Assembly (NCBI GenBank): GCA_021018995.1
Contig: CM037593.1
Span: forward strand, 11,064,088 to 11,128,087
DNA length: 64,000 bases
Reading direction: 5' to 3'
DNA from: Chloranthus sessilifolius
Taxonomy: Eukaryota; Streptophyta; Magnoliopsida; Chloranthales; Chloranthaceae
The translations under genes were made by a program, and so were the position numbers. Below are positions 9,985-22,524 of the stretch, piece after piece (within the stretch, counting starts at the first letter, position 1; every line of letters begins with the position of its first letter). The notes below the pieces were generated by a model. The model had not been told where the DNA came from. It did no database searches and saw nothing but the letters and a program-made list of their open reading frames with translations.

Positions 9985-10437
9985 TGTATTGCACGAAAGC
10001 TCTCAAATTAATCAACGACATCACGATGAGCGATGAAATAAGAACGCAAAATAAAATCAAATCAAAGACAATCAAACAAGAGATAATATTTACGTGATTC
10101 CGCAATATGCATACGTCCACGGACAACGATGATTCACTATATTGATGATTTCATAAGAATACAAGAACACTCAAGCCTCACCAAAACTCTCCACGAAACT
10201 TTAGATAGGTTTATCAAAGCTTTTTACAACACCTAATTAGTCCAAGAGCTTTCTCTTATATAAAAGATATAAATCTTACTTCTACTAAAAGAGAAACCAG
10301 TCAAATACAAAGTGTAAACGTAATTGGGTCGTCGCAGGTCGCTCGAGCGAGAACTAAAGTCACTCTTGCGACTTACACCAGTAAGATTTTTCCTAAAATA
10401 CGAGTGACCCAACCAAAGTTAGTGCTTAAATACAACA
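9985..10437 (-). mobile_element. LTR of a truncated copia element
   Basis: A 453-bp segment starts TGTATTGCACG and ends AAATACAACA. Its position next to a primer-binding-site remnant and gag makes it the 5' LTR of a minus-strand element. No partner LTR is in the window. Confidence 0.65.
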
Positions 10438-11227
10438 TGCCCACCGTGGCTGTTCAAAATCTTTTATCCATTTAGCATCTCATTTGAAAGTGTGTAAGGG
10501 ATAAATTGTGATAGTCCCACATAGGATAGAGAAAAGTCATAAATAGAGAATGTGTTTTGGCATAATCTTTGAGCCACCAGATCTCCATATCAGAGCGTAT
10601 ACCTCAGAAGCCACACATGATGAAAAATAAGGCCACGTGTACACAATCAATGAGCTGTTCCAAACCACACAATCAACGACCCGCTCCAAACTACTTGTTT
10701 CCATATATGATGTACGAGCTCTCTATATAAACTTGTGGATATGGACAAGAGAACCATTACTTCTTCTATCTCTATTGTGTACAAAAGGCCCCATGAGCCA
10801 TTCTGGACTGTACTAATTAGGACACAAAACTAATCGTTAAAGCATCTTTTCGTAGAAAAAGATACTAGTCGTTAAAATAATTTTTGGGAGAAATTTTTTT
10901 TACAATAACTTACACAAAAAATTTACCATAATATAAAACAAGTGTATTTGAGATAAAATTACATAAATTAATCACTAAAATTGTAACGCTTATTTTTACC
11001 GTAAAAGAAAGTGTAGCTTAAAATAAATCAAGAAAAAAAATTATTTAAAATTCTTTAAAATAATTAACAATCCAAATCTCCACACCATTATTTAATCACA
11101 AACAAAATCGTGCTTAATGAAATAATCTTTCATCGTCAAGTTTAAGATGGGGCAATCCTTACCGGCAGAGTGATAGACCATAAATTGAAGTACATGATGC
11201 CTAAAAGTGGTATTATAGGAAGATTTA
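10438..11227. other. Gene-free stretch, LTR-like sequence
   Basis: From about 10510 (TGATAGTCCCACATAGG) to about 10830 the sequence looks like an LTR with a TATA box (CTATATAAAC near 10723), but no ends or target duplication could be fixed. 10860-11130 is AT-rich with nothing recognised. Confidence 0.35.
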
Positions 11228-11418
11228 GGTTGTGTTTGGGATTGCTCTTGGAGGCTAAGAGTAGCCCACTTAAAAGAGCATGTTTAGATTACACTTTCAA
11301 AGAGACCCAAAATCAAGAGCTAAGGATGCTTACAATCAAATCCAATCCTATACTAAAGTACTATGCACAAGAGTAGAGAGCAGCTCTTTGCCTCCAAAGA
11401 GAAATCCCAAACACAGCC
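11228..11418. mobile_element. PIF/Harbinger (Tourist-like) MITE
   Basis: 191 bp with termini GGTTGTGTTTGGGATTGCTC and AATCCCAAACACAGCC and a perfect TTA target duplication (11225-11227, 11419-11421). It is the cleanest copy of the family that also includes 480-926. Confidence 0.88.
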
Positions 11419-12626
11419 TTAAACTGTTCGATTTGTTGAACTATAATATCAACGATTGTTTTTTGTTTTAATGGATGCTAATAATGCTTATCAGTCGGAT
11501 GGTTTCCATCCATTATAGGCATGTTTCTTTGGGCTGAGACTATTAGAAATATTAAAGGAACACCAATGATCTAGTTATGAATCATTTGATCAACATATTA
11601 AATACAACAATTATCTAGTAAGATAAATCCTACTTGATTAGATGATCGCGAAGACGAGCTTGATCGACAAATCCTCACTATAAGACCAAAACCCTTAGGA
11701 CAAATCACCTCTCTTCCTTTCTATCTCTATAGATGGGAATAATATTAAGAATAGCCAAAGAGGGGATATTGTCCTCTTTATATAGACATTGATTTGTTTC
11801 CTAGCCCATCAAGGAAACCAAATCTAGAGGATGTGTCACTTCTATAAAGGGATCACCACAACCCTATAAAATTAATAAAGAATTCCACTAGATTGCATGG
11901 TGATTCCCTTTGTGCCAAGTATAGAAAGTCTCACCAATTCAAGTTTTAGCAATTAAAATAAAAGAGGTTAGTGTGTGGGTCATAAATACCCAACAATCTC
12001 CCACTTGATCCGCACACTACCAAAATATTATTTTAAATAATTTCATGAATTGGTCCTTTTAAAAAGCGGATGATCATCCTTATAATTTTAGAAAATTATT
12101 GACTTTTGTGGAACTTGGTACAATACAACATCCTCTCAAGTTCAAGAAACAACTATAATAATGGATCATGGATGCCTATAATATATCATGGTTTATAATT
12201 GACAATAAAGCAGTTCCATGGTCACAAAAATTATTGTCGTTAATGAACCCAAGAGTATTACTTGTGGTTTTGTAACACCAGTATATGCACACTTAAATGC
12301 AATCACTTGTGTTCATACCTGCATTCGTCCAGCTTCATACCCTAGGTATATTATCATGATATCTTACGGCATACGTCATACGTCATATGAAAATCATCAC
12401 CCAACTATCAGGATAAAGGCTATACGACCGTGGTACCTAATCACGATAGCCCAAGCTTCCTTATTTGAGCACTTATGCTCCCAGGCCAACATTACATATG
12501 CTAATAATGATAATCATGATAAACATTGAGTCGAATGAAAAACATGCATCAAATGATAATAAAAAATGTAAAGAGTATCGACAATAAAAAATGGAATGAA
12601 ATAAACATTGTGGAAGAAACTCTCAC

Positions 12627-15600
12627 TCAATCAATGTACTCGAGTGTTTCTAACACTCTCATCCAGATCACGTGCGCTGTAAAATCTTTTGGTTGAAGCC
12701 CCTTTGCGAGTGGGTCAGCAATCATTTCCTCATAAGGAAAATGAGAGATCTGAATGACTCTTTCACGAACCTTTTCTAGTACCATCATATACTTGACCTC
12801 GATGTGCCTATTACTTTTGGTTCGTCTCCCGCTCTTGATGAAATCAATAGCAGCTTTATTATCGCAATAAATGGTCAAGGGCTTATGAATGGAATCCACA
12901 ACACCCAACTCACTAATGAAGCTCTTTAACCAAACGGCATGCTTAGTGGCCTCATAACATCCAATGAACTCTGCGAACATGGTGGAATCTGACGTTATAG
13001 TCTGTTTGGAGCTTCTCCAAGTAATAGCTCCATGGGCGAGCAGAAAAATAAAACCCAAAGTGGATTTGCGAGATCGATCACACCCTGCATAGCTAGAATC
13101 ACTATAGCCAACGACTTCAAGTTCATTTGATCTTCTGTATACAAGCATATAGTCCTTGGTTCCTTGCAAATATCGCAATAGCTTCTTGACAGCTACCCAA
13201 TGAGCAAAACTAGGGTTTTACTGATACCTCCCTAGCATCCCAACGATAAAACTGATGTCGGGTCGCATACAGGTCATAGTATACATAAGGCTTCCTACTG
13301 CAAAAGCATACATAGTCAGATCTACTCGCTGTCTCTCCATATCATTTTTAGGGCATTGATCTTCGTTTAAGAGATCACCCTTAACAATTTGAGCACTGGA
13401 AGGATTACAGTTCTCCATTTTGAATAATTTGAGGACCTTTTCGATGTAGGCTCTCTGAGATAATCCTAAGAGCCCAGCTCCCCGTTGCCTGTGGATTTTA
13501 ATTCCCAAAATGTATTATGCATTCCCCATATCCTTCATATCGAAATAGTTGGATAGGAAATGTTTTGTATCGTATAGAAGATGAATGTCATTACTTATCA
13601 GGAGTATGTCATCAATATATAGCACTAGGATGATGAAATGACCTTTGGACTTCTTTATGTAGATACACCTATCTATGATATTTTCTTGAAAACCACATTC
13701 CGTAGCAACTTAATCAAACTTTAGGTACCACTGTCTTGAAGCTTGCTTCAACCCATAAATGGATTTCTTCAGCTTGCACACATGATCCTCTTGACCTTGT
13801 ATCTCAAAACCCTCAGGTTAAGACATATCGATCTCTTCTTCCAAATTACCATTGAGGAAAGTCATCTTTACATCCATCTGATGTAATTTTAAGTCATAGT
13901 GTGCCACTATTGCTAGAATTATTCGAAGAGAGTCCTTGGATGAAACAGGAGAGTATGTCTCATTGAAATCAATTCCCGATCTCTGAGTGAACCCTTTGGC
14001 TACTAATCTGGCTTTGAATTTATCAACATTTCCTTCAGAGTCCCTTTTAACCTTGTAAACTCATCTGCATTTGATCGCCTTGTAACCTTCTGGAAGGATC
14101 ACAAGGTCTCAGACATCATTGATTTTCATAGATTGCAACTCTTCTCTCATGGCCTCCTGCCAGTGTTGTGATTTATCGCTTTTCATGGCTTGAGAGAAAG
14201 AGGAAGGATCATCGGTGTCTAGGTCAACATCATCACTTCCTTGCAAATAGACTTCATAATCATTAGATATCGCATATCTATTATATCGATTGAATTTCCT
14301 TAGAGCAATTGGTGGCCCCTCAAGAGGAGGAGGAGAAGGAGCACTAGAAGTTTCATCATTGGGAGAATCATTGTGTATCGTAGATCCCTCAGGGTGAATG
14401 ACACGATTAGGCATAGGGATAGGAACATGTATAGTTGTTCCTATAGGAACAAGAGGCGTAGCATGGGCATCTTTTTCAAAAACAATCTTCCTCTGCTTTT
14501 GACTCCCACTGATGAAACTATCTTCAAGAAACTTTGCATTAGAGGTCTCTACGATTTCCAACAGTCGAGATGGGCAATAGAACCTATATGATCGGGTGCG
14601 CTCGGGGTAACCGATGAAGTAACACGTGACAGTGCGTGGATCAAGCTTCTTCAAGTTTGGATCATAAAGTCTCGCTTCTGCCAAACACCCCCACACATGT
14701 AAATGTTTAAGACTTGGTCTACGGCCAGTCTAAAGTTTGTAAGGTGTTTTCAGAGCAGCTTTGCATGACACTCGATTAAGAATATAAACTGCGGTTTTAA
14801 GAGCTTCTCCCCAAAAACTCTCAGGAAGGTTCAAGTTGCTCATCATGCTGCGAACGGCCTCCTGATAAGTACGATTTCTTCTCTCGGAGACACCATTCTG
14901 TTGCAAGGTACCAGGCGAAGTGTACTGAGGAACAATCCCATGTTCAGTTAAGAACTGAGCAAAGTTTTCGTGATTAACACCATCAAAATCCATCTTCCCA
15001 TGGTATTCTCCTCCACGCTCTGATCTAACGGATTTAGTTTTTCAATCAGTCTGTTTCTCAACTTCTGTTTTAAAGATCTTGAACGTATCGAGTGCCTCAG
15101 ACTTCTGATGAATCAGGTATACATAGGCAGAACAAGAAAAATCATCTATAAAACTGATGGAATAGCTTTGCCCACCTCGTAAAGGTGTGGGAAAAGGTCC
15201 ACAGATGTCCTTGTGGATCAATTGTAACAAATCAGAGGATCTAATAGCCTCAAACTTTTATTGTTTCGTTGACTTCCCCTTTATACATTCAATACATGTG
15301 GTAAAGTCGTTAAAATCAAGAGGATTAAGAATGTCATCTCTGACCAGAGCCTCTAATATTTTTCTCAAGATGTGATCCAAACGTTTATGTCAAAGCATAG
15401 AGGAGTTTTCTGTCAAATGAGAGCGCTTTGTTCCAAATGAGGTGATAGAGACACATACAAATGATGCAGCTGAAATTTCATCAAGAGATAAGCGAAACAA
15501 TCCATCTACTAATAAATCATACCCCACAGTAATAGTGTCCTTAGAAATAATCAAGGAGCTTCTAGCAAAAGAAAAGTAATAGCCAAAAGTAAGTATTCTG

Positions 15601-16260
15601 GAAACAGAGATGAGATTTCGTCTGAAGGACGAAATGAAATAAACATTTTCAAGTATTAAAATATGTCCTGTGTCTAAAACAAACCGGTAAGTTCCAACAA
15701 CCTCGACCTCGACCGCTTGCTCGTTTCCAAGGAAAAGCCTTTCATCCGGTCTTAGGCTTCTCCTGCTTACCAGCCCCTGTAAGGAATGAGCAACATATAC
15801 AGTGGCACCAGAATCAACCCACCAAGAATTTTCGGAAACGTTGACCAGATTCGATTCAGAATAAACATGAGCGAAACATCTTAAGAATGAACTTCCTAAC
15901 AAAACCCTTACCATCATAACGCATGTTAACAAACTCCACAAGATAACCATATTGCAGAGATTTAGTAGACCCAACAAACTGATTCTCGATATTTTTCAAC
16001 AACTCGCGTGCAATGTCAGTGGTCTGAATACCACAACGGATGACCTCACTCATAGAAGCGCGAATAATCATGATGGACATACAATTTGCCTTCTCCCACT
16101 TGGCATGCAAGCCTTTTTCAAACTCTGAAGAGTTATCGGTAGGAGTCACTGGTTTGTTCTCCAATAGAATAAAATCATAATCTAGGTAACCAAGGGTCAA
16201 ATCCAGGCCCATTCGCCAAGAGAAATAATTAGTATTAGTGAACTTTTCACTGTTCGCCAT
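12627..16260 (-). pseudogene. Copia-1 gag-pol remnant
   Basis: Read right to left on the minus strand. Gag starts at 16260 (NYFSWRMGLDLTLGYLDYDF) and ends abruptly near 15880. A protease with WWVDSGATVYVAHS (DSG active site) lies near 15800. The integrase core runs from 15230 (HKDICGPFPTP, first catalytic Asp) through [12 protein letters not shown] near 14890 (catalytic Glu). RT has YIDDILL near 13605. RNase H spans 13178-12627 (CDNKAAIDFIKSG). Stops and frameshifts separate the pieces. The C-terminal part of Gag, including the CCHC zinc knuckle, is missing: Gag passes directly into protease-proximal sequence. The element cannot move by itself. Confidence 0.92.
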
Positions 16261-16539
16261 CTATTGTTGCAACAGTGATCCATCCATAGCTGCAATGACA
16301 CAGATCATTGTCAGCACACGTTCATACAAAACGTTACATAATTTGAGTTCGTACCTGGGGTCAAGGTTGAATCAATCAGAGTGTATTAACCATGTGCAAA
16401 ACCCTTTATGACTCTAATGCCTTTAACATTGTTCTCTATTAATGTTAAATCACTTGATTCAATTCATTGAATTTAATTTTCCTTAACTTGCTATGTTAAC
16501 GTACTTAGGGTATGAAACATTGAACTAATGAAATGATAG

Positions 16540-17000
16540 AATGCCTTGAGAAAAATTGTATGTCCATTTTCTTCTTCTTTGAATATTTATTTTTTTTTTT
16601 TCAAAAAACAAGTTGCAGGAAATCAAAAAAAAAAAAAAAAGCCTCCAAAGGGCTTAATCCCATCCCCTCACCGATCACCAGTGTCGACGGTCCAGTGCGC
16701 CATCGGGTCGGCCTCGGCGCCGGACGTCGACCAGTGCCAGATGGCGCCAGACCGTCGGCCCAAAAGTTTTTTTTTTTTTTTGTTAACAGCCACTGCACCA
16801 ACTCAATCTCACAAATTTGGTTTTTTTTTTTTTTTTTTTTTTGAATCAGTTCGGTCCAACCAGATGGGTTTACAAAGCAATAGAAGGATCAAGAAAAAAT
16901 TTATCACAAAAGGCCTCTAAAATTTTATTATTATTTTTTTTTTTTTCTAAAAAAATATCCAATAGTTTTGAACACACAGATTTCTGGCTAGTCACTAACA
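16540..17000. repeat. GC-rich block framed by homopolymer runs, copia-1 leader
   Basis: Between gag and the 5' LTR a GC-rich stretch (16660-16770, with GTCGACGG and CCATCGGGTCGG) is set between runs of A (16624-16639) and T (16769-16781, 16820-16842). Similar composition occurs in the leader of copia-2 (23860-24180). It does not look coding. Confidence 0.7.
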
Positions 17001-17762
17001 CCAACGAATTGGGTGTGCCAGGTCGAAGAAGGATTCATCCACAGTTTCTATAGCCTCCAATAATTAGCCACCATAAACACCTCATACATCTTTCTAAATT
17101 AAGTAGAAGCGTTATACAAGCGATCTCCAAAAAAGATATATATATATATATGCGTTATACAAGCGATCATTATTGAATTTTTTTAGTTTTTTTATGAATA
17201 CGGATCAAACGAAATCAGCCAACCATAGCTCTGATACCAATTGTTAGAAATATTAAAGGAACAAAAATGATCTAAGCATGAATCATTTGATCAACATATT
17301 AAATACAACAATTATCTAGTAAGACAAATCCTACTTACTTGATTAGATGATCACGAAGACGAGCTTGATCTGCAAATCCTCGCTATAAGACCAAAACCCT
17401 TAGGATAAACCACCTCTCTTCCTTTCTATCTCTATAGATGAGAATAACATTGAGAATAGCTAAAGAGGGGACGTTGTCCTCCTTATATAAACAGTGATTT
17501 ATTTCTTAGCCCATCAAGGAAACCAAATCTAGAGGATATGTCACTTCTATAAAGGGATCACCACAATCCTATAAAATTAGTAAGGAATTTCATCAGATTG
17601 CATTGTGATTCCCATTGTGCCAAGTATAGAAAGTCTCACCAATTCAAGTTTTAGCAATTAAAATAAAAGAGGTTAGTGTGTGGGTCAGAAATACCCAACG
17701 GAGACATGTTCCAATGAGAGATTGCCACTTGGACAATTTAGATTGATTACAGATGTGCACCA

Positions 17763-18110
17763 CATGGCATAATAGTAATCACACTAGTGACCAAGTTTAG
17801 GTACGACAATAATACGTCTCCAGACATATACGTAAATTTTAATAATTTTGGGAAAAAAGCCGGAAAATTGCAAAAATTTAAAAATATTAATAATTATAAA
17901 AAATAAAAAATATGTATGTTTTGACGCAACACTGGCCACATGGCATAATGGTAATCACACTCGTAGTGACCAAGTATAGGTATGGGAATAAAACGTTACT
18001 GAAAATATACGAATAAATGGTAAATTTCAAGAAAAAAGGCAAGAAATTTGTGAAAATTAAGAAAAGAGTTTATTATAAAAAATAAAGTATATATATGTTT
18101 CGACCAAACA
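17763..18110. repeat. Two direct repeats of about 176 bp
   Basis: CACATGGCATAATAGTAATC at 17761 recurs as CACATGGCATAATGGTAATC at 17937, and similarity continues through GTGACCAAGT, a -GGGAAAAAA-like block and an AT-rich tail. The two units are adjacent and diverged. Confidence 0.75.
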
Positions 18111-18577
18111 TTTTTTTTAAACCGAAAAAAGGTTTAAAACATAATTTTTCGAGATAGAGGGGTTTAAAACTTGTGAAAAACCGTATTTTTCATTTTTTTT
18201 TTTTTTAAAACGAGTTTTTAATGCATTTTTTCCCGAAAAAATGCGTGTTTGGTCACACTTCAATGGTAAAAATTCTATTTGATTTTTAAATGTCGGTCAC
18301 GGGCCATTATATCCTTATTAAGCACTTATATTAATTACTTATGATGCAACTACAAGAAAATTATTGAGGTTATCAACAAGATCCGTGGAATTATTTGTTA
18401 CAAAGGGAAATGATTCGGTCCAACTGGTTATAATGGATTCCGTGTTCAATTAGATTTGCAGCGATTAAATGAATGAGAATCTTGATTTCATGTAGGAAAT
18501 GTCCACGTACAACTAGGTGAACCGGATTTATTGCTCAATCAGATTTGCAGCTATGGGTTAAAAGAGAATTTTGACAT

Positions 18578-18744
18578 CATGGATCAAAACTTTGGCTTGA
18601 TGTTTTGATTCCCACCGAAATGATAATATGGGACCAAAATTTTGGTCATTTTTGTATGAGGTTGGAATTTTTGGCCAAAATTCAAATTTTTGGTGGAAAT
18701 TTCGGTCATCGTAACCGAAATGAATCCCAAAATTTTGATCCTTG
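18578..18744. mobile_element. hAT-like MITE (CAAGGATCAAAATTTT family)
   Basis: Termini CATGGATCAAAAC and AAAATTTTGATCCTTG with internal CCGAAAT palindromes. No target duplication remains. 18111-18577 and 18745-19280 are otherwise gene-free. Confidence 0.6.
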
Positions 18745-19280
18745 CTTCATGTCATCTTCCACATAAATGATCTTTGTTGGATTTTTGTGCTCAACACTTT
18801 AACCCATCTTTAGGTTTTTATTAAGAATTAGGTTGGACCTTTTACCACACATATCTCAAGGCAATAAGTAGTTTCTAATATAAGTGATATGTCTCCACTC
18901 TCTTTCCTTGATGAAATAAAAAAGAAAAGTGACTATATAAGGAGACTATCATCAGTGATGGACCGGACCATGGGCTAGATCAGGTCATGACCCGAGTCCG
19001 GCTATCGACCGGGCCGGATCACACCGGATTGGGTCATGTAGAGTTAGGGAAACACCAACTTTGGCACTCCAAAAAAAAAAAAAAAGAGTAGTCGTCTACT
19101 TCTAATAAAGCAATTCTTCAACCAATAAAATAATAAATACCTTTTTAATAAAGAGTGGCCAATTTATTGTGGGCTGTCTACCATGATCCGTACAGTGTGC
19201 TTTCACTAGATATTCTGGATTGGTCTTTGGAGGAAAATAGCAGCTCTCTTCGCCCGTGCACAGCGTTTTATTATGGTACT

Positions 19281-19420
19281 GTCTGTGTTTGGTTGCAAGT
19301 GCTTTTAGATTTTTCGGAGAGTAAAAGAGTTGAATTTGGGTCTTTTTAAAAGAGTATTTTAAAGTTGTTCTTTTTAAGTGAGCTGCTCTTTGCCTCCAAA
19401 GAGCCATTCGAGACAAAGCC
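19281..19420. mobile_element. Degenerate PIF/Harbinger-like MITE
   Basis: The left end GTCTGTGTTTGG and the right part GCTCTTTGCCTCCAAAGAGC...AGACAAAGCC match the family of 11228-11418. Its target site is not recognisable. Confidence 0.5.
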
Positions 19421-20003
19421 TCATGCACACTTTGATAAGTACAGAAAATTTCAAATAAAGAAGAGATGAGAAACTACCTGAAAAGTTATATTATGAAAAT
19501 CTTGATATTATTTCATTAATCTTTATCGGTTGATCTCTATTAATAAGGGCCGTGCAAGATTCATCAAATGAATTGGTGGACGGTTGGAGTGTGTTTGGAC
19601 CCAGCACATACTTAATAAAAGCCGTGGGTGATGTTTGGAGGTAAAGTCAGCAAGTTAAATGATTAAAAAAACTAAAATTAACGTATAGAAAAAAATTGAA
19701 AAATATTAAAAGTCTCAATTTTTTGAAAAATTTAGAAATTATTTTTTAGTTTTTTAAAACACAAAATTTCGTGAATAATTTGAAAAACCTTAAATTCATG
19801 TATTTTTTAAAAATTCGACAATTTTTATGGCTACGCTTTTAAAAGTGTGTTTGGATTAACGGAAAACAAACCATAGATTCGTAAGGGTAAGAATCCATTT
19901 TACCATCTTTTCTGGGGTTTGAACGAACAGAGTCTCAAAAAATATGAGAGGAAATTTTACTCTACCGTCGGAAAAATTGGTTCAAGAGTACCCCTCAAAA
20001 TCT

Positions 20004-20044
20004 TCTTTCCCGAAGGCATTTCTTTCCCGAGCCTTCGGGAAAGA
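20004..20044. repeat. Perfect 14-bp inverted repeat
   Basis: TCTTTCCCGAAGGC (20004-20017) and its exact complement (20031-20044) are separated by 13 bases. The surrounding 19421-20089 holds no gene. Confidence 0.85.
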
Positions 20045-20089
20045 TAATAAATTGACTCCACTCAACAACCGAAATAAGATCTTCAGAAA

Positions 20090-20513
20090 TTGTCTATGAT
20101 ACCTTTAAATGCACCCAATAAATTTTTGAGTCCATCCATACTGAAACGCATTGATTGTATTGAATCAAACGATGGAGATCGTTTATCATCCCAATATTTT
20201 ACACGATGGATCTTGAGATTATGAGTATACCATCATACAGTCAATTTTTTGTTTCATAAGGTACATAATAAAAAAAAGTGACCTTAAAATCAATTTTGAG
20301 CTTGTATGTGATGTTAAGGTTATTTTTCTTAGATGTGCATTATGTGAAGCAAAACATTGACCGTCTGATAGTACGTCCATGATCTCAGGATCTATTATGT
20401 GAAAGATTGGGACGATAAATGATCTCCATTATCTCATTCAATGCAATCAATGTATTTCAGAGTTGGTGAACTCAAAGATTCGGTGGGTGGATTTAAAAGT
20501 ACTCATTGTCTAT
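20090..20513. mobile_element. Long foldback MITE (family C)
   Basis: The left half (GTCTATGATACC..., CATTGATTG..., GATGGAGATCGTTTATC) reads as an imperfect complement of the right half (...GATCTCCATTATCTCATTC, CAATCAATG, ...CATTGTCTATGG). The whole folds into one long hairpin of about 425 bp. Relatives lie at 22700-23010 and 41200-41345, and the element at 47039 is similar in build. The exact ends are uncertain. Confidence 0.65.
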
Positions 20514-21410
20514 GGGAACCTTTATTTTGAACTCAAGATTCTTCCTTCTCAATCCAAGTTTGTTGACCTCTTTGAATTAGACGATAGAGATTGTTTATCG
20601 ATCAAAGGATCTTCATATCATGGGTTTACTATTAGCCGGTCAATTTTTTGTTTCACATGGCACACGACCTAAGAGAGTAACTGAGAAACCACCTGTGCCA
20701 CACATCACGATCAAACCTAAGGTTTAGGTCACTTCTGCAAAAGGTATAATGGCTCCTCACTAAAGGTGTTTAAATACTCTTACCCCATTAAATTTGTACC
20801 TTTTTTTCCTCGTACCATTGAAGTGCAATTTACCATATACAGTGGACAATTTTTAATATACGATTTTCTGGACAGCTTATGTGAGGCGACGGGACTAGCT
20901 GCACACATAGTGGTCCAAACACTGCAGCCAATTGCATCATACCACATAAGTTGTCTGCAAAATTATCTACCAAAATTGTCCATCATTTATAATTTTCCTT
21001 CACCATTATGGCATGTGGTGCCGCACATCTTTACCGGTCTAAAATTTCCAAATGGCAACCTGTCATTGGAACTTATCTTAGCTCAAAGAAACATGTCTGG
21101 AAGTGGCTGTGAACCATTCAATTGATAAACTTTAATATCAGCCATTAAAATTAATAACAACGGTGGATATTATAGTCAACAAATTAAATGGTTCAAATCT
21201 CTCAAAAAGTTTGATTTTTTAGCCGATTTTCCATCCAAGTATGATCAATCACTTTGATAATGTAGATTACCCGCATCTTTCACAGTCTCCATTGTCAATG
21301 GTTTTAGCGTGGGTGCTCTGAAAGATCCCATAGGTGCAAATAAAGGCGCCCATTTGCAATGTATGCATTTGGGAAAGATTCTACCATAAGCTCGACACTG
21401 ATATATGGCA
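20514..21410. other. Gene-free stretch
   Basis: Part of a family C foldback repeat (20540-20660, GATAGAGATTGTTTATC) is followed by unrecognised sequence. A long open frame at 20766-21125 has no composition or motif suggesting a real protein. Confidence 0.45.
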
Positions 21411-21550
21411 GACCCTAAATACCAAACCGTTCAACGGACCGCTTACATGGCGCGATGTAAGCACAGTCGGTGATCCTAGCAATGCAGGTCGGACCAATCA
21501 CTTGCATTGCGCCATATAAGTAGTCTATTGTTGGTCTGATATTTGAGGTC
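21411..21550. repeat. 140-bp foldback
   Basis: Arms of about 50 bp (starting GACCCTAAATACCA and ending TGATATTTGAGGTC) pair with few mismatches around a loop of about 40 bases. The apex segments include TACATGGCGC and GCGCCATATA. It is MITE-like; no target duplication was found. Confidence 0.65.
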
Positions 21551-21648
21551 CACTCATTATAATTTTCTATAATAAAAACTCTGCATTTGACATTTAAATC
21601 AATATTATTATATGAATCCTTGTTTCCTTGTTTGTTGATATCCCAATG

Positions 21649-21867
21649 CGTTTGGGTTAGCTCTTTTGGGGCAAAGAGCAGCTCTTTCACTTTTTGGTTT
21701 CAACGGAGAACTACTTTAACATTTGATAACACAGCTCATCGCCTCATTTATTCTAACGGGAAACTATTTTAAGTGATAAGATTGTTCTATCCTATAACAT
21801 ATTTTATCTGCTTTGACATAGAGCAGAAAAAGAGTTGTTTCTGCTCTTATAAGAGCTAACCCAAACT
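21649..21867. mobile_element. MITE-like foldback with GTTTGGGTTAGCTCTT ends
   Basis: The termini CGTTTGGGTTAGCTCTTT and AAGAGCTAACCCAAAC are inverted, with internal GCTCTTT repeats. It probably belongs to the Harbinger-like group of 480-926. Confidence 0.55.
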
Positions 21868-21994
21868 TAGAAATGAAATAAGAAACATCATGAATCTCCC
21901 TATAAAAGCCTAACATTGCAAACGATCAAGAACCATCGGTGGTTCTTACAACTAGAATAAAGTCGACAAACCAAGTTCTACTGCCCTTGATTAG

Positions 21995-22524
21995 GGCTCT
22001 CAATGGGCCGGGTTATGGCCGAGTTACGGTTAAGCTTAGCCCAGCCCTAGCCGGGCCAGGTAAAGTGGTTTTCAGCTTGGCTCTAACCTGGGCCTAGAAA
22101 TACTCAAGTGAAGACTAGCTGGATCGGGTCAAGCGGGGTTGCTAGCATTTTCTTAGCTATTTTTTTTTTAAATCATATTTTTAAATGATTGGAAACTAGC
22201 TCCTCGAAAATTTTAAATTAATATTTTGGCTGCTAGATAAGAAATCTGCAAATGCTCGATCGGACCCAACCTGATAACACACTAGAGCCGACTTGGTAAA
22301 AAACCCCTATTTTTATAATTTTTTAGGTTAAAAATATTGGGTATGGTCAGGTCGGGTCGGCCCCGACAAAACTTCTTGGTCGACCTAACCTTACCCAAAG
22401 TAAGGTCGGATGTCTTGAGCCCGACCCGACCCGAGAAGTAAAATTTTTAGATCCGACCTGGTAAAAAATTGGGTTGGATCGGGTCAGGTCGAGTATCGGG
22501 TCGACCCGGCTCGTTGACAGCCCT
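21995..22524. mobile_element. MITE-like element with GGGCTSTCAAYGRGCCGGG ends
   Basis: The left end GGGCTCTCAATGGGCCGGG mirrors the right end CCCGGCTCGTTGACAGCCC. The interior has many GGTCGGGTCGGG-type runs. A scrap of similar composition is at 18955-19030. The target duplication is not clear. Confidence 0.6.

Larger units (their letters stand above)
11541..17700 (-). mobile_element. Complete Ty1/copia retrotransposon (copia-1), minus strand
   Basis: LTRs at 11541-11995 (455 bp) and 17242-17700 (459 bp) begin TRTTAGAAATATT and end ATACCCAAC(A/G). The perfect 5-bp target duplication GAGAC is at 11536-11540 and 17701-17705. On the minus strand a primer-binding site (complement of TGGTATCAGAGC, 17229-17240) follows the 5' LTR, and a polypurine tract (complement CTCCCACTTGATC, from 11998) precedes the 3' LTR. 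Each LTR has a minus-strand TATA box (rc of TTTATATA near 11779 and 17482). By eye the LTRs differ at roughly 8 per cent of positions, so it is an old insertion. The coding region is broken (see 12627-16260). Confidence 0.95.

Noticed and set aside
16601..16844. Arg/Pro-rich open frames in the copia-1 leader
   Set aside because: They are set by homopolymer runs and a GC-rich block; overlapping frames are open on both strands and none resembles a protein.
20766..21125. 119-codon open frame
   Set aside because: No recognised motif, AT-rich composition like its surroundings, and it lies among foldback repeats.
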